NCBI GenBank assembly: GCA_003971905.1
Contig: RSEE01000009.1
Coordinates: 1,054,001 to 1,118,000, forward strand
DNA: 64,000 nt
Direction of reading: 5' to 3'
Source: Moniliella sp. 'wahieum'
Taxonomy: Eukaryota; Basidiomycota; Moniliellomycetes; Moniliellales; Moniliellaceae
Positions 22,201 to 33,005 of this stretch are shown here, in pieces. Below the pieces are notes generated by a model. It searched no databases. It was not told the origin of the DNA and saw nothing but the letters and a program-made list of their open reading frames with translations. The position numbers were made by a program, and so were the translations under genes. Every line of letters starts with the position of its first letter. The first letter of the stretch is position 1.

Positions 22201-22518
22201 TCCTGGTCCTCCGCCTGGTCCCCCTCCTGGTCCCCCTCCTGGTCTACCCCCTGGTCCCCCTCCTGGTCTTCCACACGGTCCACCCCCTGGCCCTCCACAC
22301 GGTCCACCCCCGGCCCTCCACCTGGTTCACCTCCCGGCCCACCTCCCGTACATCCTATTTCTTCTGCTGGCCCTGCAAGCGGAGGCGCGCGGGGCTATGG
22401 CGCCTACCCGCCACGACGGCCTGGGTACGAGGAGTGGGGTCGTCCGGCCTGGGGCGCGCCCGCTCGCGGCGGGTACGATGCGGGATATCCCACGGACCGG
22501 GGATGGCGCCGTCGATGA
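19204..22518 (+). CDS. BYE1: BYE1/PHF3-type protein: PHD finger, TFIIS central domain, SPOC domain
   Basis: It starts MAPRRSSRLAA (ATG 19204). A Cys/His cluster, CAVCNAAYHQKC...FVCHKC, formed by splicing out an intron with donor GTACGT at about 19447 and acceptor at 19520, is a PHD-type zinc finger. I could not place its first Cys pair securely. Then KAYRDRFRTLLFSLKDKSN (about 20478) opens a TFIIS central domain, and WRGAVTMPGMATFSGEV (about 21253) opens a SPOC domain. This is followed by a Pro/Gly repeat tail (22190-22320) and a Gly/Tyr/Arg-rich end. The domain order PHD-TFS2M-SPOC is that of yeast Bye1 and animal PHF3/DIDO, which bind the RNA polymerase II jaw and modulate elongation on methylated-H3K4 chromatin. 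At least four one-base frame changes are needed. Confidence 0.85.
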
Positions 22519-23775
22519 TAGAGCATGGCGCATGACAGATGTCGAATGTCGGATGTGGGATGTGGGATGTCGGATGTGGGATGTGGGATGTCGGGTGAGG
22601 GCAGCAGGAGCAACGCACTGCCGCTGCACTCCCTGCGACGTGGTCGTCTCTCTCCCCTTCATCCATGAACATGAGTCTCCATCCTTCTGATTGGCATGGT
22701 CAGACTGGCGGGACACATTCGTCTTGTCTCTACGCGCAAGTGACGAGCGACGATACGAACGAGCAGAGGGAGTCACTACTCATCTACTCATCGATCATCT
22801 GCGGATGCCACATATGTACTAGTATTGTATGCTGCTGTGGCCTTGTGATTGATCAATGATTAGTACTTAGTGAGACTGCAATGTAGCCAAGTAGGACTGC
22901 TGCCCCCGGCGCTCCATCAGACAGACAACAGGACCCTAGATCGCCCGCCTCCTCAGTCACTAGTCAGCCAGACTGTAGTGCGCACCGTCAGGCTGTTTTC
23001 ATAGCGAACGGCAACGGCCACTGCAACAATCATTAATCAAGATCAGTTTTCGCATGTGGGATGGCAGATATGGGATGTGGGATGTGGGCCGATGGAGGGG
23101 CAGGTGGAGGTGGAGGTGGAGGTGGAGACGCAGCGGAAAGTGCAGTGCTTGTCCTATTTCTCGGCAGGTAGCAATGCCCTCTCTCCATACGCCTTGGGCG
23201 ACATGCGATGGCAGTGGCTGTGGCGGTGGCGGTGGCAGTGGCAGTGCGAGTGCAAGTGCAAGTGCAAGTGCACGTGCGATCGCCCTGCACACCATCCCAT
23301 CTTTCGTCCCTCCCAAGTATAGAAGCGACCAGGCCAACGCAGGCGGCGTCCACGGTGGCCATTCAGTATTTCTATGGAGATCCTGAGGCGGGGCGGGGCG
23401 GAATGCAGCGCCGCTGATCATCGATCATTGATCACCGGTCCCTGTCGATGCGGAGCTGCGTTGCTAGTCGCTGGTCGCTGGTCGCTCAGCCCGAGCTCAG
23501 CCGTTCATTCCGCCGGCGCGGTGCACCACCCCCTTGGACCTGGCCGCGCTGCCAGAGCGGGGAAGAGGTGCGATATGCGCCGCTGAGCTTGCCGTCCTAT
23601 CTCTCCCTCTCCCTCTCCCCCCCGCTTCAGCTCCAGCTTCACACCACCACCACCACCTCCGCCTCTGCCTTCGTCTTTGCCTTCGCCTCCGCCTGCCCCG
23701 TGCCGAGCGAGTCCTGCACCTCCACCGGCTTTGCCTTGCCTGCTGCATGTCTGCCATCTGGCCCTTTCGGACCCA
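22519..23775. other. intergenic with GGATGTGGGATGTC repeats
   Basis: Holds short tandem words (GATGTGGGATGTCG at 22553-22600 and again near 23056-23090), GGAGGTGGAGGT and GCAAGTGCAAGT runs, and ATCGATCATTGATCA at 23418-23432. The right part is the AP-2 mu promoter and leader, ending in pyrimidine tracts. No gene is recognised. Confidence 0.5.
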
Positions 23776-25730
23776 ATGATCTCTGTGCGCCCTCTCTCTC
23801 CTCTCTCCTGCCTCGCTCGTCGCAGCTGCTGACCAGCCCCCCACCCCACCCACTTCAACGCGTGCGACCCTGGCCGGACCTTGCTCAGGCTATCTTCATC
23901 TTCAATTTACGTGGGGAGGTGCTCATTTCGCGCGTGTACCGTCCTGATGTCAAGTATGTACTTGCAGCTCCTCTCATCCTTCTCCTTCTCCTTCTCCTTC
24001 TCTTTTTTCTTTCCCTTTGCCCCTTCCTGCGCCGGACAGATCTGACAATGAGGCTCGCTACTCTGTGCAGACGTTCGTTGTCTGATATCTTTCGGATCCA
24101 AGTTATTGCGCAGCCGGACGTGCGCTCGCCCATCATCACCCTCGGTAGCACCTCCTTTTTCCATGTGCGGCACCAGAACCTGTATGTGGTGGCGGTGACC
24201 AAGTGCAATGCCAACGCTGCGCTGGTGTTTGAGTTTTTGTATCGGCTGATCCAGATCGGCCGATCTTACTTTGGCACGCTGGATGAAGAGGCGGTGAAGA
24301 ACAACTTTGTGTTGTTGTATGAGTTGTTGGATGGTACGTTTTTGGGGGTTGTGCGGGGGGGCGGGGGGGCTTGGTTCCGTGTACCTAGGTTGGGTCGAGT
24401 TGGACTGACGCGTAACGTTTCTTTCTTTTCTTTCTTCGTTTCTTCCTTTACTTTACTTTACTTTTGTTTGGTTTCTTTTCTTCTGTTTCTACGAGATCAT
24501 GGACTTTGGTATTCCTCAAAACAGCGAGATTGACACACTCAAGATGTACATCACTACCGCCTCGGTCAAGTCCGAGCAGGCAGTGCGGGAAGACAGTGCC
24601 AAGATCTCGATTCAAGCCACGGGCGCGGTAGGCTGGCGTCGGTCCGACATCAAGTACCGCAAAAACGAAGTGTTTGTCGATGTCATCGAGACGGTCAACA
24701 TGCTCATGTCAGCCTCGGGCACAGTCCTGCGCGCTGACGTGGATGGTCAAATCATGATGCGGGCCTACCTGTCGGGCATGCCTGAGTGCCGGTTCGGCTT
24801 GAACGATAAACTGATGCTCGAAAAAAAGTACGTTGGGCTCGGTCTGGGTGGAGATGGAGATGGTGGTGGTATGGTGTGGTATGGTGTGGTGGGCTAACGT
24901 GTGGGAAAAGGGGTGGGACCGCTACTTCGGAGGACGGGTCGATCGTGCTGGACGATACTCAGTTCCACCAATGCGTCAAGCTGGGTCGCTACGAGGCCGA
25001 TCGGTCCATCTCCTTTGTGCCGCCCGACGGCGAGTTTGAGCTGATGAAGTACCGTGCTACCCGTGGGGTCAGTCTGCCGATCAAGGTGCATGCCCTGGTG
25101 GATGAACCCAGCAAGACACGCGTCGACTACAACATTTCCCTTCGAACCTCGTTCGAGTCGCGCCTCAACGCTAGCTCGGTCGTGTTGCGTATCCCTACTC
25201 CTCTCAACGTGACCAGCGCCAAAGTCCACACGTCCCTCGGCAAGGCCAAGTACCACCCTTCGGACAACATGATTGTGTGGAAGTATGTATCGTGTCGTGT
25301 TGGGTTGTGTTGGGTTGTGCTGTGCTGTGCTGCCTTCCCACTTTCTTGGCCGCGTAGGCCAGCTGACTCTTGCCCCCCCCTTTTATTTCTGTTGCCCTGG
25401 CAGGATTCCGCGCAAGGCGGTGCCGAAGCCACGCTGCAAGCCGAGGCCGAACGCACCTCTACCACCACGGCCAAACCCTGGTCCCGACCTCCCATCGAAG
25501 TGGATTTCCAAATCCTCATGTACACGGCCTCGGGACTACTGGTACGGTACCTCAAAGTATTCGAACGAAGCAACTGTACGTCCCCCGTCCCCCGTCCTCC
25601 CGCCCGCTCCCCTCTCAACCTCCGTTGACTGACCTGATGCGACCTGCCCCTCCTGGACTCGGCAGACCAAAGTGTCAAGTGGGTGCGCTACCTCACCAAG
25701 GCCACTGGCTCTTACCTCGTACGAATCTGA
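23776..25730 (+). CDS. AP-2 adaptor complex subunit mu
   Basis: Seven exons can be traced: 23776-23784 (Met-Ile-Ser), 23889-23953, 24071-24333, 24494-24827, 24911-25282, 25404-25575 and 25666-25730. The product begins MISAIFIFNLRGEVLISRVY and contains RSPIITLGSTSFFHVRH, NNFVLLYELLDE, the RRSDIKYRKNEVFVDVIE block at the start of the cargo-binding domain, and the C terminus YQSVKWVRYLTKATGSYLVRI without its last residue. These are diagnostic of AP-2 mu (Apm4), which binds YxxPhi cargo and phosphoinositides in clathrin-mediated endocytosis at the plasma membrane. Most introns have GT-AG ends. Exon 4 needs an acceptor at about 24493 that lacks AG as written (CG), and exon 6 needs one extra C at about 25413; both look like single-base errors. 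Length is normal for the family. Confidence 0.95.
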
Positions 25731-27357
25731 ATGGGAATTGACTAGTGACTAGTGACTGCGCGGGCGAGTGTGGCGAGGACGAGGACGAGGGGGGAGCACT
25801 GGGAGAGCACTAGTTACAAATCATATAGGCAGGACCTGCTGCCAGGACTGCAGGACCGGAGGTAACCGGTAACGCGGGACCGTGAGGCAGGACGCGCAAG
25901 CCTAGTCCCTAGCCTGTGTCACCCAGGTGGCATGCAGCATGCTACGCATATGCCCGCGCTACAGTACGATCGAGGGCGAGCATCGTACCAAGGGGTCGGG
26001 CTGGGTGGGGGCGGCGGTGGGTGTGGTGAAGTATCTAAGCGTGTGCGGCACACGTCTTGGTTGCAAGCGGTCGGCTGGGGTGGGCCAGGAGGTAGCGATG
26101 GTAGCGGCTGCGACGAGCCACATCGACCATGGATCATTGATCAGGTTCATCACATTAATCAGGTTAAACGTTGATCGATAATCACGGCTTGATTCGTTCG
26201 ATTCGTCTTGAAACATGTGACGTGTGGGGACTAATTAACGTGGAGGGTTGAAACCTCACTATATGGATCTGAGATGGGAGATGTGGGAATCGATGGACCG
26301 CCGCCAAAGCCCAACGCCACTTGCACTTAGGCACCACCTGCCTTGCGCTGACTGAGATCGGAGCGTCGTCGCATCCCCCGAACGATACATGGTGGGGTTC
26401 GAGGGCGGGTGTGGCCGGTGAGCGGGACGGGGACGCGTGATGCCGAGCGCACTGGATCGGGGGCGCAGATCGAAGTCACGTGGCGTCGTTCGCCGTGCAA
26501 GCGCCCACCCGCAGACGGCGGAGGCACCCTGGCCCACACTGGCCAGGTGCGGGGGTGGCACAATTGAAAAGCAGACCCCACGATCGGGCGAGCAGATCGG
26601 AGAGCAGCGCCCTGCAGCGCCCCGTCGTGCGTCCTGCCTGGCCTGCCTGGCCTGCCCGCAAGAGCAGGCAGAGCAGAACATACGCCCAGCATCCAGCATC
26701 CAGCATCCACCCCGCTCTCTCTCCCGGCGCTCTGCCCCATCGGACACCCTGTCCAGACGCCGTCGCCGTCTGTCTGCGCGCCATCGCCATCGCTGTTGCT
26801 GCCCACACCAGCCATCCTTCTTCCCACAACATCCACATTCGCCATTCGTCATCTCACGCCTCGTCCGCCGCATCCTCCGCCGCATCCTCCTCGCCTCCCT
26901 CTCGCCCCGTCGCCAGGGCTGGTGGACTAGCACCTCCTGCCTCCCCCCCTTCCCTCCCAGCGCTTCTCGAGCGCCGCTCCCCTGGCACCTCTCTCTCTTC
27001 TCTCCACCCTGCGGCCACGGTCACCACACTGACACCGGCCCCCTGCTCGCATCGTCTCTGCGGTAGCTTGAGCCTCGCCATCCCCCTCCGCCCCCATCCT
27101 CCGCGTCGCACACACGCCGTCATCCGCGCCTCCGATCTGCATTGTAGCGTGTTTGGGTACGTTGTTCGTCTGTCCGTGCCCCCGTGAAGTAGTGTGTGCG
27201 ATTGCTGACTGGCTTTGTCTTTCCCCATTCTCAGCTTCGTCATAATCGTTGTGCTTCTACTTGTGTCATTGCATCCAACTGCCTCGCCGTCTACTTGGGC
27301 TGTTTCACCGCTAGCCCACCTTTCCGTGCACTGCTGGACTCCAGTCTGCCGTTTCCC
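25731..27357. other. intergenic and long leader of the white-collar gene
   Basis: Starts with ACTAGTGACTAGTGAC repeats (25741-25758). GATC/TTGATCA words cluster at 26120-26180. The segment 26440-27180 has open frames rich in Pro, Arg and Ser (for example 26437-27066) without recognisable domains. A GTACGT (27158) and a pyrimidine tract ending in TCAG (about 27233) could bound a 5'-leader intron before ATG 27358. Confidence 0.45.
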
Positions 27358-30300
27358 ATGGCTATGGACACTTCCATGGCCACCACCGAGGGCACGGTCG
27401 CCCGCAATGTGTACCACCAAGCCCTCAGCGCCGACGAGGCGTTCTCTTTGCTCACCGCGACCACATACGGGGGTATGCCCCATCATCCTGATACCATCCA
27501 TCCACATGCACCCGCTGCCTTTTCGGACGATCACAACGTGTTCCCCACCTCTTTGGTACCGCAAGTACCGCAATCGATGACACCCGGGATGCCCACGGTG
27601 ATGACCCACGTTGATCCTGACCTACCACCTGACTTTCACTTCAACCCGTCCCTGCTTGGCGTCTCCGAAGCTTACCCCAGGCCCATGAGTGTGGGTGAAC
27701 CACAGCAGCCACACCTAACCAATGGTCACGTTCATCCCCTGACCCTGGGACTATCTCAACTCAGTGCGCCTCCCAATGATCTCCCTTTGAAGCCGCTCGG
27801 TGCCATGATCGCACCCATACCGCTTCCCTGGCCCGCCCCCCGAACTCCCTGGAAGCCTCCTTTCCAGAGGGGCACATTCATGCTTCCGCACTGGACTCTA
27901 TCAGCATGCCGCAGCAGCCGTACGGTGCGACGGATACGTTCAATTCTTTCCATTCCACCTACGGGGCAGGCGGAGGGAGAGATAACCACCGATCCTCTGA
28001 CTTGCCGGATGCGCGTGCCCATCTCGGTCCTGCTCAGAGTACGTATGCAGATGTGGCTCGCCAGGGCCAAGGTCTTGCTGGGAAGGGAAAAGAACGTGTC
28101 GATGTCAATGGTTTTGGAACGAACCCACTTTCCCCTGGCGGCAACTGGGGTCCAACGGCGATCAAGTTGTTTCCAATTTTCCCAGCAACGCCCCTGCTCC
28201 TCTCCAGACCAGCCAGGACCGTCTTAGGTCGAGCGATTCCTCCCGCAGGGATACCGATATGCACATCGCGCCTTCCCACCCTGCACGTCTCCTCTTTGGA
28301 GCAACAACAGCGTGCTCGCCAAGAGCAGCATATCTTCCATCCTCCTCATGCCTACCACCCTCACCAGCATGCTTTCCAGCAACAGCGAGGAGGCAATCGG
28401 GAACGCCCAAGCCCCACTTCAAACTACCATGCCAGAGTCATGGAGCACCATTCAGCCTGGTTGCGAGCACGGAACCATGGACTGCATTCTTCTCATGTAT
28501 TGCATGACAAGGGTAGTGGTCAAGGGATACAAGCTACTTCCGACGCTCTTGCTGACGGGTACGATTCGATGGATGGTCATCTGGAGAGCCATGATGGTGT
28601 GGGATCCACCGATGATGGCTACACCTCTCTCGGAGGCCACCTTGACCACCATACAGTCGAAAGCGGGCGTTCCCAAGTGGGTCGCATCTCTGGTCGCTTT
28701 AGCTCTGGCCCTCCGTCTGCATCCTACTCCACAGGATCAGCGCCCCTGAGCTGAACAAGTTGGCTGGCTCGACCTCGCAGGCGCACGGTGACGGTACTCA
28801 ACCGCACGGCGTCCACACGGTTGTTCCGATGAGCAAACCAGCCAACCGGTCTTCCATGACCCTACAAGAGCGGCGCAAACTCACGCGGCTGCGGGAGGCT
28901 CGGTCCCGTTTGCAACGTTCGATACAGGATCGCAACTCACTCCAGGGTGCACCAGGACCTGCTCCTACGGTATCAGGTTCCACTACTACTGTACCCGGGG
29001 CGTCTGTACCACAAACTTCTGGCCATGACCAAAGCAAGTCTTCTGTCCCGATGGATCCTGCTGCTACATTTATGCCGGCCCTTCCATCGAACTGGGGAAT
29101 GGTATCCAGCTCGCCTTCTGTTCCTGCCTCCTCTTCCTCTCTTGCGCCTCCGGCGCCCAGCACCCGTCCCTTGAGCGCCCTCCCCAACCAAGTCAATGGC
29201 CTCAGCAGTACCACTTCTGACCCGTTTCCTTGCTCATTCGCCAGTTACCACCGAAGCCCGATCCCAACTCTCCCAACTTGCGAATGGCTCGACGGTACGC
29301 TGCGGTTCGCCCTCCCAGCCTATTCCGGATGCCTCCGTGCCTGTTCGACATGACGCACCGCAGGCTTCGACCAAGGCACCTCTACCTCCCCCGCCTGCTC
29401 CGGAGCATGGCTGGGCGTCCGTCGTGCCCCCCCGAGCGCCTACTGAATCTGTGTCCATGATGGCTTACAGCTCCACTGGATTTGATATGCTCTCTGCCCT
29501 GCTCCGCGTCGCCTCGCGGCCCAATCCAGTCATCAATCTTAGGCCGGTCGACTTGTCGGCCGCGTTCACCGTGGCTGATATTAGTCTACCGGACCAGCCT
29601 ATTGTGTATTGCAGCGACACCTTTCTCCGTTTGACGCAGTACGAACGGGAGGAAGTGTTGGGGCTCAACTGCCGTTTCCTTCAGAGTCCCAATGGCATCC
29701 TGGCCAAGGGACAGCCGCGCACCCACACGGATGAGGCGGCAGTGGCGCACTTGGCACGCCACATGGCGACTCTTACTGAGTGCCAAGCTAGCCTGATCAA
29801 CTACCGCAAAGGTGGCCAACCGTTCCTCAACCTCGTCTCGCTCGTTCCCATTCCTTGGGGCGCCAATTCAGAAATCAAGTACGTGGTCGGCTTCCAAGTC
29901 GATTTGGCCGCACAACCGGGTGCCGTATTGGAACCAACGCCTTCGGGCGCTTTGGCGCTCACGTACCGCCCGCCTGATCTGGCGGGACAGAGTAACCCGA
30001 TCAGCACCTCGGACAAAGACTTTCGTCTGCCTCCCAAAGGTGCCTATTCCTCCGTCGTTAGTCCAACGACCGTGGCGGGCCCGTGGAATGCAGCGGGACC
30101 GACACTTGATCAGTCGCTGCCGGTGCCTGAGACGCTCTATCGCTCTCATCACCCTACTCCGCAACAAATGGAGAATGCAAGGGCCGTCCTGCATTCGCTC
30201 TACCCTTCCTCCCCCAGTTCCGACGAGAGTGCCGAGCCGTCAGCTACTGGCATTGTCGCCTCTTGTCGCAAGTCCGACTGGGCTCCCGTCGTACTAGCCA

Positions 30301-32433
30301 ACTTCCAGACATTGTGTACGTCTTGTCGCTTAAAGGCACCATCCTGTATGTTTCCCCCTCGGTGGAACGGATTGGGGGGTGGAAACCGGCCGAGATGGCA
30401 GGCCGGTCGTTGGGCGAGTTTATGCATCCAGCCGATGTGGTCCCCGTGTTTCGTGAGCTGAAAGATTCCACCCCCCGCCGCCATCCAGGCTGCGATGCGA
30501 GCCGGGCAGGCCAAGATGAACGCCAGTCGGGCCCATTCGCAGCGGCAAGAGCAGGGCGGGCAGTTACCTCCTCGAGCTCCGGTTGAATCTTCGTCGCCAT
30601 CCGAATCGGATACCCAACGCAACCGAAAAGCAGAGATGGTTCCCCGGGCCAAGGAGCCTGGGCCTGGGACTGGGCCTGCGGCCGGTCAAGGTGCGAGCAA
30701 AAGGGAAGAAGGTCCAGGGCTGGGCGCGACGCGTCCCGTTCCCTTTGGTCGTTGGGCCGCGCCCACGGTTCATCTCCTGTTCCGCATTCGGGTCAAGGAT
30801 ACTGCGCAGCACCGCTGGATCGAGTCAACGGGACGGATGCATATTGAGCAGGGCAAAGGACGCAAAGTCGTCGTTGCTTCCGCTCGGCCCCGCGCTGTGC
30901 ATTATCTCTCCACTCAAGCTCTTGCCACGGCCATCAGCTCTTCTGGACCAAGCTTCTGGGTCCGTATGAGCAAAGACACGGGCATCTTTTTGTCGGTCAC
31001 CCCTCCCGTTGTTCATCTCCTTGGCATCACAGCCCACCAGCTAACAGGGTCGTCGGTCAAAGATTTGACCAGTCCCCAGGGCGCTGCCGCGCTCCTGGCT
31101 GCGCTTCATGCTCCTCAACCGGCCCTTGTCAAGCACACGTTGAGGGACAGCATGGGCCATCTCACCCCTGTTCTCACCCACCTCTATCCCACTACCCTGC
31201 CTCCCCACCTACCTAAGGAGGCTGGCACTATTCCCTCTGACGGCCCACGGTGCTCGTGGGTACACGTTGGCAAGGTACCGCCCAATGTGACACTAGAGGA
31301 GAATGTGGTATACACGACTGATACGCTGGATGCAGCCGGAAGGGTTGCTGTCCACGTTGGACGGGCGGGAGACCAATGTGTTTGCCGAGCTGGACCCGCA
31401 ACGGACCGCGAGCTGGCAATACGAGCTGCATCAGCTCAAGCACCTCAACAAGCGCCTGCGACAACACTTTCAACTTGCCTATACACGAAGCAAGAGCCAA
31501 GCCGGCCCAAGCTCGGCCAGACCCACGTCCAGGCCCAGGGCTGGCCTCAGACCCAACGGCGCGGGAGGAACAGGAGGAATGGAACTTGGCTTCCTCGTCG
31601 TTCGCGTTGAACCCATGACGGATGTGGCCCAGGTACCGCGTCCCACCGCCACTGGACGTACGACATGCTTGCTTCGACCAGCAATGCAGGACATGATGTA
31701 CCCTTCTTCCTTCCCCCATGCTCCTGACCATGACCACGATTCCCCCTCCCAGTCCTCCGCAGGCGACCGCAACACCCCCGTCGACCGACTGTTTGCTGGC
31801 AATCCGCGCAATGGCCAACGTGACGTCCCGCCCCGGTCTCGCTCGGTGTCTCGCGCCGGGTCGGGATCGGGAGATGGGTCGGGAGATGGGACGGAGTCGG
31901 GGTCCGGGTCTGGGTCTGGGTCAGTGCCAAACCCAAGGCCAGGCGTAGAAGGAGAAGCAGGCACGGCCACGGCCACGGCCACGGCCACAGGTGCAGGCAT
32001 AGGCCCAGGAACAAGCTCAAGTGCCGGATCAGGCGCCGGGTCCGCATCTGCATCCGCATCCAGATCTGGGTCTGGGTCCGCATCCGCATCGGGCGCACCA
32101 ACCACCAGCTCTGCCACCGACGCTACCTCTTCCACGGGTGCGACAAGCGCGGGCGAAGTGGTTCCGCGTGCGCGACGGTCGATGTTGCAAGGTTCGCCGG
32201 GCAACACGTTGCTCAACAGCGGGACGAGCCTGTTGAGCGGGGACGGTGCATGTGATGCGTCGTCGCTCTATGGTGCTTGTGCGGGTGCGGGCGCGGGCGA
32301 AGAGGGGCGCAAGCGCCCCAGTGGCCGGATCCGCAGGTCTGGATGGGACGCACCACCTGGAACAAGAGGTCCCGCGTGCCCGGGACGGGGGGGTGACTCG
32401 GGCGATTCAGGTGACCGGTCGGAGTCGGGGTGA
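27358..32433 (+). CDS. wc-1: White collar 1-type blue-light photoreceptor (LOV and PAS domains, no GATA finger)
   Basis: ATG 27358 (MAMDTSMATTEG) opens a long low-complexity N terminus. The LOV domain follows at about 29540-29910. It includes the flavin-binding motif GLNCRFLQSPNG, whose Cys forms the photoadduct, and CQASLINYRKGGQPFLNLVS. PAS-B follows: DIVYVLSLKGTILYVSPSV (about 30305), then VHLLFRIRVKD and MHIEQGKGRKVVV (about 30770-30870). PAS-C is FWVRMSKDTGIFLSVTPPVV (about 30953). A C-terminal SWQYELHQLKHLNKRLRQ helix and Gly/Ser repeats end at the stop at 32433. Fungal WC-1 pairs with WC-2 to drive light-induced transcription. No Cys-X2-Cys GATA finger is present, as expected for basidiomycetes. 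Several frame changes are needed, for example near 30290. Confidence 0.92.
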
Positions 32434-33005
32434 GTGAAAAGATGGGGTGGCAATGCACATGATATGTGGCTTGAGCTAAAGCTGGAGGCTGGAAGCTGAA
32501 AGGAGGAGGATAGGACGGAGATGGAGATGGGGAGATATGATGTGGATGATTGACATAGCGCATGGAGGGCCAATTGAATATTGACGGGAGCAGACGTGGA
32601 CCCAGGTATGATCTCGATGATCACATGGATCACATTTATCACTCTGATCACCGGAGTCACCTCGGTGATGATCATGCACCGAGTTTATTGTTTTGCTGTC
32701 TCAGGGCGGAGAGGATCAGCGCGCGCCCCACGGCCGATCCCCCAGCGGTCTGCACACTGGCGCTGTGCCTGTGCCCCGCCGCCATTGGACCCCCTGCGGG
32801 CTGGCCCAGACGAGATGTCGACGTCCGCTGCAGCTAGGAGCTCCTGCCCGCCGCCCCTCTCATCACCACCACCTCCTCCGCCGCCACACCGCCACCACCG
32901 CCACCACCACCACCACCACCACCACCAGCCCCCATCCTCCATGGCTGCTGCCTCCGCTGCCGCCGCTGCCACACCCACAGCGCACACGCGCACCGCCCCA
33001 GTGCC
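32434..33005. other. intergenic, GATC-rich, followed by possible N-terminal coding
   Basis: Bases 32605-32680 are a cluster of GATCACATGGATCAC and GATGATCATG words. From 32814 a plus-strand frame with an ATG encodes Ser, Pro and a poly-His run (32890-32930) and could be the N terminus of the RhoGAP gene instead of leader. Confidence 0.45.
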
